Assembly (NCBI GenBank): GCA_028280445.1
Contig: JANQLU010000106.1
Span: 1-64,000, forward strand
Length of the DNA stretch: 64,000 bases
Reading direction: 5' to 3'
Origin: Pirellulaceae bacterium
GTDB lineage: Bacteria > Planctomycetota > Planctomycetia > Pirellulales > Pirellulaceae
Under the pieces are notes generated by a model. The model was not told the DNA's origin. It made no database searches and saw only the letters and a list, made by a program, of their open reading frames with translations. The stretch's first letter is position 1, and every line of letters starts with the position of its first letter. Of this stretch, positions 1 through 8,718 are shown piece by piece. The position numbers were made by a program, and so were the translations under genes.

Positions 1-1
1 T

Positions 2-976
2 TTGGCTTGCGAAGATCCACGTTCTAGCGAGCGTCCGATTAGCAACTGGACCGGACGCGAGTTGGCGGACGAAATGCAAAAACGCAATGTTGTTGATTCG
101 ATCTCGGAGTCTCGTGTCAACGAGTTGCTCCGGCAGATGGATCTCAAGCCACATCGTCAAAGATGTTGGTGTTTTACGACTGAGAAAGACCGTCAGCTCT
201 TTGAAAAGCAGGTCCAGCAAGTCTGTCAGACTTACCTTGAAGCAGCCCAAGCTTATCATCAAAAAGGCTGCCGAACGATCTGCGTCGACGAGATGACCAG
301 TCTTCAGGCCAACGAACGTCGGGCAAAAACGCTTCGCTCGATTCCCGGTCAGATCGGTCGTCGAGAATGCCAATACAGTCGCCATGGGACCCTCAGCTTG
401 ACCGGCAGTTGGGATGTCGTCCAAGGCCAGATGATTCACACAACGATCGGAGAAACACGCACTAGCAAAGACTTTACTCAGCACTTGAAGCGAACTTTCG
501 CAACCGATTCCGAAACCATTTGGATAGTGGTACTGGATAACCTAACAACTCACTGTAGCGAAGAAGTTGTTCGGCTTGTGGCGAGGTTACTTGAGATCCC
601 CGAGGACACGCTGGGCAAAAAGAAACGAAGCGGCATTCTTGCCAGTGTTCAATCACGACGCAAGTTTCTGACTGACCCAACGCATCGCATTCGATTCGTA
701 TTCACCCCCAAACACAGTTCGTGGCTCAACCAGATCGAAGCGATTTTTGGGGTGATCAGCCGTCGGCTCATTCGATATGGAAACTTCATCAGCAAAGAAG
801 ATCTGAAGCAGAAGCTGCTGTCGTTTATCGAATACTACAATCGCACTTTCGCAAAGCCACTTAACTGGACTTACCAGGGCAAACCCACCGAATCGAAACA
901 CTCACGACGACCAAAAACATGGCGTGAAAAGACACAAGATGCAAAACTTGAGCAAATACTCGCCTTGGTGGCATAG
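2..976 (+). mobile_element. IS630-family transposase, 5' end cut by the window edge
   Basis: DDE transposase that would cut and join the ends of its own insertion sequence. The visible 324 residues hold the catalytic triad in family context: CVDEM (D96), VVLDN followed by TTH (D179) and WLNQIEAIFG (E246). The second and third acidic residues lie 66 apart, longer than the about 34 of classic IS630. Extra residues of the type LGKKKRSGILASVQSRR fill the gap; I recall this from one IS630 subgroup. The frame is open at the left edge, so the TTG at position 2 need not be the start and the N-terminal helix-turn-helix is missing. No terminal inverted repeat could be placed downstream; half of a family C repeat follows at 1019. 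The visible part has no frameshift. Confidence 0.85.
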
Positions 977-1018
977 CAATTAACGTTCGTGACACTAGCT
1001 GCCGGCAAACCACCAAAT

Positions 1019-1045
1019 ACCGGCGGCTAGCGCCTCGCTGCTCAC
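1019..1045. repeat. Family C repeat, right arm only
   Basis: ACCGGCGGCTAGCGCC plus a CTCGCTGCTCAC tail matches the right arm of the long family C palindromes at 15472, 26704, 41809, 43936 and 62038. The left arm is only vaguely recognisable in CTGCCGGCAAACC, so this is a decayed or half copy between the transposase and the AraC gene. Confidence 0.7.
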
Positions 1046-1166
1046 GTGGCAAAAATAGATTTTGCCGGGATTTCACAAAACGCTTCAAAAAAATTGCCAA
1101 TTGGCAGACCGGTTTGTGCCGCTGATAAGTTATGATTTGAATAGCGGACAGGTTGAAAGGTTTTTG

Positions 1167-2021
1167 ATGCAGATTTGTGAAACATACTTCCCCGATAGTC
1201 TTGTCGCGTTAGGCAAATTTCGATGCCCTGTTTCTCATCCTGTATTTCATGACGCCGGACGAGCTCGCGGTCACCTCGTTGTGTTTCCACGAGAGCCCGT
1301 CGAAATCAGGCAAGTGAAACGTGAACCTGTGATTGCCAATTCAAATGTGGTCGTGTTGTATAACAAAGACCAGGAGTATGAACGTCGGCAAGTTTCACCG
1401 TGGGGCGACCGTTGCGAATTTCTCAATATCAAACCCGAGCTGTTGCGTGATTTGATTCGGCCGTATCGAGAGTCAATCGATGACCGCGTCGAACAACCGT
1501 TTGAATTTCCCAGTTTTGTATCGTCTTCGAAATTGGTTTTAAAACAGCGGCAACTGGTCGACCTGGCCGACAATTTTCGCAATGACGGAGATGTCTTGGC
1601 ATGGGAGTCCTCTGCAATCGATCTGTTAGCCGACTCAATCGGCGAAGCGTTCAAGTCAACCAAACTCAAGCGTCAATCGCTGTCCGGTGAACAACAGGAT
1701 TTGGTGATCAATGCCCAGGATTACTTGTCCGTTCATTTTCAGAAACATTTTTCGCTCGAAACGATGGCTGCCGCGATTGACTCGTCTCCGTATCATCTTT
1801 GTCGCACATTCAAAAAATTTACGGGGATGACAGTTCATGCGTATTTGACGCACATTCGAATGCGAACCGCTTTGGAGTGGGTTCGTGAGATAGACAACCT
1901 TACGCGGATCGCCCTGGACCTCGGATATTCCAGCCACAGTCATTTTTCAGCTGTTTTTAAGCGGTGTTTTGGGCTGACGCCACGGCAATGGCGGGGTGCA
2001 GGTTTTTCGCCCAAGCAATAA
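1167..2021 (+). CDS. AraC-family transcriptional regulator
   Basis: DNA-binding regulator of 284 residues. The C-terminal third (about residues 190-280) is a typical AraC double helix-turn-helix: FSLETMAAAIDSSPYHLCR, a second helix pair ending LGYSSHSHFSAVFKRCFG, and the family end LTPRQWR. The N-terminal part looks like a small cupin-type effector domain of unknown ligand. I chose the ATG at 1167 because GAAAGG lies six bases upstream; a longer TTG reading starts at 1062. The next gene follows 72 bases downstream on the same strand and encodes an exported propeller protein, so that gene is a candidate target, which is inference only. Confidence 0.85.
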   Translation: MQICETYFPDSLVALGKFRCPVSHPVFHDAGRARGHLVVFPREPVEIRQVKREPVIANSNVVVLYNKDQEYERRQVSPWGDRCEFLNIKPELLRDLIRPYRESIDDRVEQPFEFPSFVSSSKLVLKQRQLVDLADNFRNDGDVLAWESSAIDLLADSIGEAFKSTKLKRQSLSGEQQDLVINAQDYLSVHFQKHFSLETMAAAIDSSPYHLCRTFKKFTGMTVHAYLTHIRMRTALEWVREIDNLTRIALDLGYSSHSHFSAVFKRCFGLTPRQWRGAGFSPKQ

Positions 2022-2093
2022 TTTGATAGTTTGCAATTTGCTCTCGTTTTAAAGTTGACTTGGTTTACTGAGTCAATCAACACGAGGGTTTTC

Positions 2094-3038
2094 ATGAATC
2101 GCAAATTCACCCTGGCATGGGGATTTGTTTTTTGCTTGGTTTTTGCGACAAACGCCGCCGCCGATCTGTTTGTCAGTGCCGCCGGTAACAATTCTGTTCT
2201 ACGGTTTGATGATTCGGGAACGCTGCTCGGAAATTTTGTGGCACCGGGAGCTGGCGGATTGACCGACCCTCAAGGGATCACGTTTGGACCCGATGGCCAT
2301 CTGTACGTTTCCAGCCATACCGCGGTTGCCGGTACCAACAGCGTTTTGCGTTTCGATGGACAAACCGGCGCCTTTATCGATACGTTTGCCATTCTACCGG
2401 ACATGGTTTGGCCGGCCGAAATCAATTTCAACGGAGGATTGCTGTATGTCAGCGATTTCAGTCTCGGCGGAACAGGCCGCGTTTCGCGGTTCGATTCAAA
2501 CGGCAATTTTGTCGACCATTTTGCGACCGGAGTCTTGGGTGCGGATGGAACGAGTTGGGATTCCAATGGCGATATGTTGGTAAGTAGTTTCTTTGATTCC
2601 AGCATAAAAAAATATGACGGTCAAACCGGAGCTTTTCTCGGAAATTTTGTTGGACCGGGAGTTGGCGGCCTGAATGGGCCATTGGACAATCTGATTTTGG
2701 CTTCCGGAGAGTTGCTCGTCAGCAGTTTTAACAACGGTCGAATTAAACGATACGATGCCAACGGAAATTACATTGACGATCCCATTACAGGTTTGCAAGG
2801 ACCCCAGGGATTGCAGATTGGTTTAGACGGGAATTTGTATGTCGGCGATTTTGCAGCGGGCCAAATCGGTCGTTACGATCCCACTACATTTGCTTTCCTC
2901 GGCAATTTTGCCAACGCCAATGGTTCAACCACAAACAATTTTGTATTCCGCTCCAACGCCATTCCCGAGCCGGGCACGGCAAGCGTTGTTGTTGCATTGT
3001 CAGCAATTTGTTTGTTCTGTCGACGCCGAAACAAATGA
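2094..3038 (+). CDS. PEP-CTERM-sorted beta-propeller protein
   Basis: Exported protein of 314 residues. The start at ATG 2094 has GAGGG five bases upstream and gives a signal peptide (MNRKFTLAWGFVFCLVFA, cleavage near AAAD). The body is a run of SMP-30/NHL-like blades with repeated patterns such as GLTDPQGITFGPDGHLYVS, GNFVGPGVGGLNGP and GLQGPQGLQIGLDGNLYVG, suggesting a six- to seven-bladed propeller. The last 24 residues are a classic PEP-CTERM tail: PEPGTAS, a hydrophobic stretch and CRRR. In other bacteria this tail is processed by an exosortase/archaeosortase; none is present here. A family A repeat begins one base after the stop codon. Confidence 0.88.
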   Translation: MNRKFTLAWGFVFCLVFATNAAADLFVSAAGNNSVLRFDDSGTLLGNFVAPGAGGLTDPQGITFGPDGHLYVSSHTAVAGTNSVLRFDGQTGAFIDTFAILPDMVWPAEINFNGGLLYVSDFSLGGTGRVSRFDSNGNFVDHFATGVLGADGTSWDSNGDMLVSSFFDSSIKKYDGQTGAFLGNFVGPGVGGLNGPLDNLILASGELLVSSFNNGRIKRYDANGNYIDDPITGLQGPQGLQIGLDGNLYVGDFAAGQIGRYDPTTFAFLGNFANANGSTTNNFVFRSNAIPEPGTASVVVALSAICLFCRRRNK

Positions 3039-3039
3039 G

Positions 3040-3060
3040 TAGGGCCGGTTCCCACCGGCC
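3040..3060. repeat. Family A palindrome
   Basis: TAGGGCCGGTTCCCACCGGCC starts two bases past the TGA of the PEP-CTERM gene. A degenerate second copy runs about 3249-3307 and ends GGTAGGAATCGGCCCTAC. The inner GGCCGGT..ACCGGCC arms can pair. Confidence 0.8.
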
Positions 3061-3120
3061 GTTTGGTTCGACTGGGCGATTGGAACTGGACAACGAACTG
3101 TCTTGATTCCGTATTTTTGA

Positions 3121-3215
3121 CGGATTTACGGGATCAACAGGATCAGTGCGGAGCGTTGGGAGGGCGAGGCTCCTGCCGAGCCATACATCCTGTTGATCCT
3201 GTTAATCCTGCCAAG
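3121..3215. repeat. Family B element nested inside a family E palindrome
   Basis: Outer arms are GGATCAACAGGATC on the left and the inverted ATCCTGTTGATCC on the right, followed by TGTTAATCCTGCC. Between them lies GGGAGGGCGAGGCTCC plus TGCCGAGCC (3158-3182), the family B unit. One repeat family is therefore placed in the loop of another. Confidence 0.75.
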
Positions 3216-3465
3216 TGATTCATCACGTCGCGTCAAGGTTACAAAAAATGTAGGACCGTTTTTCTTCCGGGCGTTTGATTGGATTAGCCGGTAGGAATCG
3301 GCCCTACCTGGATCGCCGATTAAAAAAATGCACTCGCAAGCTGTTCCCCGAAATGTGTTGTTCTTGGCGAACGGGAAAACTGATACATTTGAGAGCACTG
3401 TCGAAATCAATGGCCTGGCTGCATAGGCTTTGTCCAGAATGATGTCGGGAACGCGGAGATTCAGT

Positions 3466-3963
3466 ATGCGATTGAGATGGAGTTTGCGTACTTGTTTATT
3501 GGCGATGATCGTGTTTGCCATGATCTTTCCGTGGTGCTTTTCTTATTTCGCAACCCCGGGCAATCCGTATGATGTCGATGCGACGATCGATGGGCCGATA
3601 ACAGCAGGGTCGGACCCTCTGGCCTACACCCCAAGTGCTGAGCAAGTTTTTGAAGTGATTCAAAAAATTGAAAGTGATGAAAGAAAAATACCTGACGATT
3701 GCGCGATTCACGATATCTCGATTGTCGTGCACGATCGACAAGTTGAACCTGAACGAATTGTTCCTCTATTAGGGCCAACGGAACTCCGTCACGTGATATT
3801 CCGTTGTTACGTTGTTGGTCAGCGCGCGGATGGGACGAAATTCAAAAAGAACTATTTCATTGACGTCAAAAATTACCATCTAACAAGTCAGGTGATCCTC
3901 GACGATGAACATGATGTTCATCTTATGAGTGACAATGACGTCGCTGGTGACCGTCTCGATTAA
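3466..3963 (+). CDS. Small N-terminally anchored protein, function unknown
   Basis: Protein of 165 residues. The N-terminus MRLRWSLRTCLLAMIVFAMI is a single membrane anchor of the RWSLRT type that recurs in many unrelated small planctomycete proteins. The remainder is soluble and presumably outside the membrane, with no domain I recognise. It is acidic near the C-terminus (DDEHDVHLMSDND). The start at 3466 is supported by GGAG seven bases upstream; in-frame TTG and ATG codons from 3430 give up to 12 more residues. It converges with polX across two repeat palindromes. Confidence 0.6.
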   Translation: MRLRWSLRTCLLAMIVFAMIFPWCFSYFATPGNPYDVDATIDGPITAGSDPLAYTPSAEQVFEVIQKIESDERKIPDDCAIHDISIVVHDRQVEPERIVPLLGPTELRHVIFRCYVVGQRADGTKFKKNYFIDVKNYHLTSQVILDDEHDVHLMSDNDVAGDRLD

Positions 3964-3964
3964 A

Positions 3965-4020
3965 GTTGGGCTGGTTCCCACCGGCCGTTTGAATGGAATG
4001 GCCAGTGGGAACCGGCCCTA
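3965..4020. repeat. Family A inverted pair
   Basis: TTGGGCTGGTTCCCACCGGCC faces GGCCAGTGGGAACCGGCCCTA across a short spacer, forming one long stem right behind the stop codon of the preceding gene. Confidence 0.8.
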
Positions 4021-4032
4021 TTCACCAATACA

Positions 4033-4090
4033 AGCACGAAGCGCCAGCGAGTGGTTTGACCGCGCAAAACCCTCGCTGGCGCTTCGTGCT
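4033..4090. repeat. Family F perfect 19-bp hairpin
   Basis: AGCACGAAGCGCCAGCGAG (4033-4051) is perfectly complementary to CTCGCTGGCGCTTCGTGCT (4072-4090) with a 20-base loop. It sits between two convergent genes, where such a stem could stop transcription from both sides, although no U-tract follows it. Decayed pieces of the same motif appear near 8262, 11996 and 43890. Confidence 0.75.
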
Positions 4091-4110
4091 CGTAAGACAC
4101 GGAATCCATG

Positions 4111-5841
4111 TTAATTGATGCCGATTAGTTTTTTGAATTTTGCGAGTGTCGCGCAATTGACGACGTCGGCTTTGGTGAGGCCGCCGCGACGTGCTTGTTT
4201 GATTCCATATTGCATGACGTCGAGGCCGTTGATGCTGTGGGCGTCGGTGTTGATCACGATGGGGATTTTTTGAGCTTTCGCCTGAGCGACGTGAACATCG
4301 TTCAAATCCAATCGGGCCGGGTTGGCATTCAGTTCCAGGATTTTGTTGTTTTCTTTGACGGCCGACATCACGGCTGACATATCCACTTCGTAAGGCTCGC
4401 GTCGGTTGAGCAACCGACCGGTCGGATGCGCGACGGCGTCGACGTGAGGATTTTCAATGGCACCGATTAATCGATCGGTGATTTGTTCGCGCGATTGATT
4501 TTGGCCGTAATGAATGGCGGCCAACACCCAATCCGCCTGTTCCAAAATTTTGTCGGACAGATCCATGCCACCGGCTTCGAGGATATCACACTCGATCCCT
4601 TTGAAAATCCAGAATTTCCCGTCCGACTGCTCGTTGATTTCGTCAATTTTTTTCCACTGAGCTTTAGCGCGTTTGCCGTCCAATCCATTAGCCATCGCGA
4701 CGCGTTTGGAGTGGTCGGTAATGGCGATATATTTGAGGCCTCGTTCTTTGGCGGCGGCCGCCATTTCTTCGATGGAATATTTGCCATCGGTGGCCGTCGT
4801 GTGCATGTGCAGATCGCCGCGTATGTGAGAAAGCTCGATCAAATCTGGCAACGCATCGTTTTCCGCCATTTCGAATTCGCCGCGCTGTTCGCGGAGTTCG
4901 GGTGCAAACTCGGGCAACCCTAGCGTGGCATAAACGTCCGCTTCGGTTTCTCCTGCAATGTATTTTTCTTTCTTTCCAGATGTATCGTAGACACCGTACT
5001 CGTTGATCCGCAGCCCGGCAGATTTGGCGCGTCCGCGAAGTTCCACATTGTGTTCTTTGGAGCCGGTGAAATATTGGAGCGCTGCGCCAAACGATTTTTT
5101 GGGGACGACGCGCAAATCGACTTGAAAACTCTGCTCTAATCGCACTGAAATTTTTGTTTCGCCGCGAGCAATGACTTTGGTAATATCTGGAAACTCGGTC
5201 AAATGATCCATCACAGTTTCGCCATCATCGGTATCAATGAGGATGTCGAGGTCACCAACGGTTTCCTTGCCGCGGCGATAGCTGCCAGCAAACTCGAGCC
5301 GCTTGACCGCTTTGCAAGATTTAAAAAACTCGCGCAGCTGATTGGCGATCGCGTCGGCCTCCGACCAGTAAATTCGTTTATTGGCATCGGCAGCGATCTC
5401 AAGTCCATCGAGAATGATCTGTTGTGTTTTTTCTCCGAACCCGTCGAGTTTGGCAACTTCGCCGGCCTCACAAGCCGCTTTGAGTTGATCCAACGTTTCG
5501 ATGTTAAGTTCGTTGAACAACTTGGCCGCTTTTTTTGCACCGAGATTCGGAACTCGAAGCATTCCCAAAACGCTCTCTGGAACTTCGGCTTTGATCTCTT
5601 CGAGTTTTTTTAGCTGGCCGGTTTCAACCAATTCCTTACATTTTTCGGCCGTGCTTTTACCAATGCCATCGATTTGTGTCAGGTCTTGATCATTGGCGAT
5701 CATGTCAGCAATTTGCTCTGGCAAATCTCGAATCACGCGCGAGCCGTTTCGGTAGGCGCGTAAGCGAAAAGCATTGGCGCCCTGAAATTCCATCAAGTCG
5801 GCCATCAATTCCAGCGACTTGGCAATTTTGTTGTTATCCAT
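4111..5841 (-). CDS. polX: Family X DNA polymerase / 3'-5' exonuclease PolX
   Basis: Cytoplasmic repair polymerase of 576 residues, the usual length for bacterial PolX. Two helix-hairpin-helix segments lie near residues 56-66 and 95-107. The polymerase palm carries GSYRRG (186-191), the metal site GDLDIL (D197, D199) and D242 in QVDLR. A PHP exonuclease domain follows, starting at DLHMHTTATDG (343-353) with further His/Asp ligands (ITDHSKR, NTDAHS). In the family this pairing fills short gaps and proofreads during base-excision repair. The ATG at 5841 lies 15 bases behind the stop of the thioredoxin/NHL gene on the same strand, so the two are probably co-transcribed. Confidence 0.95.
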   Translation of the reverse strand: MDNNKIAKSLELMADLMEFQGANAFRLRAYRNGSRVIRDLPEQIADMIANDQDLTQIDGIGKSTAEKCKELVETGQLKKLEEIKAEVPESVLGMLRVPNLGAKKAAKLFNELNIETLDQLKAACEAGEVAKLDGFGEKTQQIILDGLEIAADANKRIYWSEADAIANQLREFFKSCKAVKRLEFAGSYRRGKETVGDLDILIDTDDGETVMDHLTEFPDITKVIARGETKISVRLEQSFQVDLRVVPKKSFGAALQYFTGSKEHNVELRGRAKSAGLRINEYGVYDTSGKKEKYIAGETEADVYATLGLPEFAPELREQRGEFEMAENDALPDLIELSHIRGDLHMHTTATDGKYSIEEMAAAAKERGLKYIAITDHSKRVAMANGLDGKRAKAQWKKIDEINEQSDGKFWIFKGIECDILEAGGMDLSDKILEQADWVLAAIHYGQNQSREQITDRLIGAIENPHVDAVAHPTGRLLNRREPYEVDMSAVMSAVKENNKILELNANPARLDLNDVHVAQAKAQKIPIVINTDAHSINGLDVMQYGIKQARRGGLTKADVVNCATLAKFKKLIGIN

Positions 5842-5856
5842 GGACGAGGTTGTTCG

Positions 5857-8034
5857 CTAAGGTTTTTTGACTTTCAGCAGGAGTTCTAAATCTTGTCTTC
5901 CATCGGCACGAGGCGTGAGTTCGATGGTCCAGCGCGCCTCACCGACTTTACAAATACCTTCGCCACCGGCCTGACAATAGAAATATCGAAGGCTGATTTC
6001 CAATTGGGTTCCGTCTTTGGGAACGTCAACCTCTAACTGATAACTGTTTTTGTCCACCGTTGATTTGCCGGATTTGATGATCGGCCGGTTTGGAGTACTT
6101 TTGGTTTTCACGACGGACAGAAAAATGGCTGGGCCCCGTTCGTTGATTTTCCAGTTGTCAGGAAATCTCGGTTTGACCGTCACCTTGAGTTTGCCTGGTT
6201 TGGCGACCAGTGTTCGGCTAAACGGAATATCGACAGCGTTTCTAAAGATCGGCAGATCGTCGGTAAATTTAACAATCGGCCGCAGTCTTGGGATTTTCAA
6301 TGTGGACACTTTTTTACTGTCCAGATCGATCACTCGAATGGCGTGATTGTTGGTGTCGGCAACGTAAAGTTTATTGTTGGCGATCGCCAAACCTGATGGC
6401 TCATCATATTGTGCCGGTTCATCAGCGTTGCCAGGTTTTCCAGTACCGGAAATGGTGTTTGTCTGGCCGGTCTTGGCGTTGATCGCTTTGATTTTGTTGT
6501 TGTAGGTATCGGCAACGTAAATGATTCCGTTGCGATGCGCGACGCCCAACGGGTGTTGCAATAAAACTTTCTCGGCCGGACCATCTTGATCGCCAAACGT
6601 GAACAATCGATTCATCGAACGATCCGCAGTGCCGACCAATGTCGAGACTTCGCCTTTACCCGAAAGTGGAATTTTGCGAATCGAGCTGCCTTCGCTGTCA
6701 GCCAGGTACAAAAATTTGTCGTCTGTCGTAAATCCACTAGGTTGAGCGAACGATGCTGCGTCGAGTTTGTACGGCTCGGACGGCAGAAATGGACCATCAA
6801 CAATGTCTTCGCGACCATTTCCTGCGAGCGGGCCAATGGATGATTCGTCCAGCGGCATCTGCCAAATCTGGTGATTGCCCGCCATCGCGATGATCAATTT
6901 TTTGTCATGGACGGTCAGTGCCCAAGGACTGTTGAGAGCCACGGACTTGATTTTTTTTGATGACCATCGCGTCGGTCCGGCGGTTGATTTATCGTAAACT
7001 TGAAAATTGCGTCGAGCTTGAACACCGGTACCGGCAACGGTTGTCACGCGTCTTTTTTGCAAATCCACTTTTCGAATCAAATGATTTTCGGTGTCGGCGA
7101 CGTACAGCATCGAGTCGACCAGCGCCATCCCTTGAGGGTGGTCAAACTGAGCCGTTCTGTAACTACCATCGCGTTTTCCGATTCTCCCCGACCCGATGGT
7201 TGTCACCAATTTGCCATCGAGCGTTGTTACGACAATTCGATTGTGATTGCTGTCCGAGATGTAAAGTCGATTGCTTTTTTCGTCGGTGAGAATTTTTCCG
7301 GGAAACCGAAGCGGCGTTGGTTTGACATTTTGACTGGCAAGTTCGAAACGCAATGGCGTCGTGTCCAGCATTTTGTTTTCTTTGAATTTCTCCATTTGCG
7401 ACAAGATGACTTTTTCGAGTGTTTCGAAAGTTGTCTCGCCACCTCGGCCCCAAAAAACTCGACCGTCCGGTCCGGCAATAATGATGGTTGGCCAACTGCG
7501 CGCGCCGATGCGACGCCAGTATCTCATGCCCGTGTCGTTGAAAACCGGGTGTTCGATTTCATAACGCATGATTGCCTGGGTGATGTTTTTTGTGTCCTGT
7601 TCCGCTTCGAATTTGGCGGAGTGGCAACCGATGACGACAACTTCGTTGGGGTATTTTTTTTCCAGTTTTTTGAGTTCGGGTAATACGTGAATACAGTTGA
7701 TGCAACAATAGGTCCAGAAATCGATCACCACAAATTTGCCGCGAAGATCTTTTTTGCGGATCGGACCACCGGTGTTGAGCCACTTCACGTCCTTGGGGAA
7801 ATCCGGCAGCGGCAGGCTGCGGGGAAAAATTCCAAGCTCTTTTTCTTGGGCAGTCAGTTGCCTTTCTTGCTCGCGTTCCTGCACCGAAATCGTCGTAATA
7901 GCGGCGGATTTAGCCCAAGATTCCTCCGGTTTCGACGAATGAGCAAGTGGGATCAGCAATGAAAACAACAAAGCCAGACACAAAAAAACACAAATCACAT
8001 TCTGTGAATGCAGGTAAGATTTCAAGTGTGACAT
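5857..8034 (-). CDS. Exported thioredoxin-like protein with NHL propeller (NHLRC2-like)
   Basis: Protein of 725 residues. A signal/anchor sequence (VICVFLCLALLFSLLIPL) is followed by a TlpA/thioredoxin-like domain with WTYCCINC (CxxC at about C111/C114). An NHL beta-propeller comes next, with repeats such as LYISDSNHNRIVVT, LYVADTENHLIRKV and IYVADTYNNKIKA, and a C-terminal beta domain follows. This order matches the NHLRC2 family, found from bacteria to animals; the redox substrate is unknown. The start is the ATG at 8034; a TTG 25 codons upstream is possible but would place the signal peptide internally. polX follows after 15 bases. Confidence 0.85.
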   Translation of the reverse strand: MSHLKSYLHSQNVICVFLCLALLFSLLIPLAHSSKPEESWAKSAAITTISVQEREQERQLTAQEKELGIFPRSLPLPDFPKDVKWLNTGGPIRKKDLRGKFVVIDFWTYCCINCIHVLPELKKLEKKYPNEVVVIGCHSAKFEAEQDTKNITQAIMRYEIEHPVFNDTGMRYWRRIGARSWPTIIIAGPDGRVFWGRGGETTFETLEKVILSQMEKFKENKMLDTTPLRFELASQNVKPTPLRFPGKILTDEKSNRLYISDSNHNRIVVTTLDGKLVTTIGSGRIGKRDGSYRTAQFDHPQGMALVDSMLYVADTENHLIRKVDLQKRRVTTVAGTGVQARRNFQVYDKSTAGPTRWSSKKIKSVALNSPWALTVHDKKLIIAMAGNHQIWQMPLDESSIGPLAGNGREDIVDGPFLPSEPYKLDAASFAQPSGFTTDDKFLYLADSEGSSIRKIPLSGKGEVSTLVGTADRSMNRLFTFGDQDGPAEKVLLQHPLGVAHRNGIIYVADTYNNKIKAINAKTGQTNTISGTGKPGNADEPAQYDEPSGLAIANNKLYVADTNNHAIRVIDLDSKKVSTLKIPRLRPIVKFTDDLPIFRNAVDIPFSRTLVAKPGKLKVTVKPRFPDNWKINERGPAIFLSVVKTKSTPNRPIIKSGKSTVDKNSYQLEVDVPKDGTQLEISLRYFYCQAGGEGICKVGEARWTIELTPRADGRQDLELLLKVKKP

Positions 8035-8718
8035 TGGTACTCGCAGGGATTGCACAACTGTTAGTGTTTTTGTTTGCACCAAGAAAAGATTGATGCGACG
8101 ACAATTCAATTTCTAACCGTTAGTTTAGCAATTATTTGGCTTGTTTGAAGCTTGTCGAATGTTGAATCGAAAACGATTCATGCAACATTGTAGGGCCGGT
8201 TCCCACCGGCCAATCCAGTTAAACGGCTGGTAGGAACCGGCCCTACTTAAAAAAATCGTAAGCGCGAAGCTTGAGCGAGGGACCAGAAAAAAAACTCAAG
8301 TGACCGAAGATTACGCAGACTTGTGGTAAAACGATTCCTCACATACGTTTCACACTTGGAATTTCTATTCGCGAAATTCGTTGCTCACGATCGGTGAATC
8401 GGCTTACGAATTGGCGCCGCAAAAAACGAAAATCAGAACTGATCGAACCCTGAACGTTTTTTGAAATCTTGCATCGAAACACCTCAATTCTTTTCCGCCC
8501 GACCCGGAGATTTTTTCATTTCTTTAGTCCAAGTCGGTTTTGCAAAACGCTCAATTCCGTTTGTAACAAGTAAAGCAATTGGCTGAGGAAATTTGTGCGT
8601 GTTAGTCCAATTATTTTTCGCAAGTCGCTTTAGCTAGCTGCGATTATGACAACGTGCATTGCGTTTTCTGTCGACGCAATCCGACCTCACTGCCTTCCAT
8701 GGTGAAAGCGATCAAAGC
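8035..8718. other. Divergent intergenic region, 684 bp
   Basis: Lies between the NHL gene (minus) and the first HDOD-GGDEF gene (plus), so both promoters should be here. It holds a complete family A inverted pair (8190-8246) and a decayed family F piece (about 8262-8282). No convincing coding frame or RNA gene is seen. Confidence 0.6.
8190..8246. repeat. Family A inverted pair
   Basis: GTAGGGCCGGTTCCCACCGG on the left pairs with CCGGCTGGTAGGAACC-type sequence ending GGCCCTAC on the right. The two arms form a 57-base imperfect palindrome with a short loop. It lies in a divergent promoter region rather than behind a stop codon. Confidence 0.85.

Noticed and set aside
2..1045. Complete IS element with defined ends
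   Set aside because: The left end is outside the window and no matching terminal repeat was found on the right.
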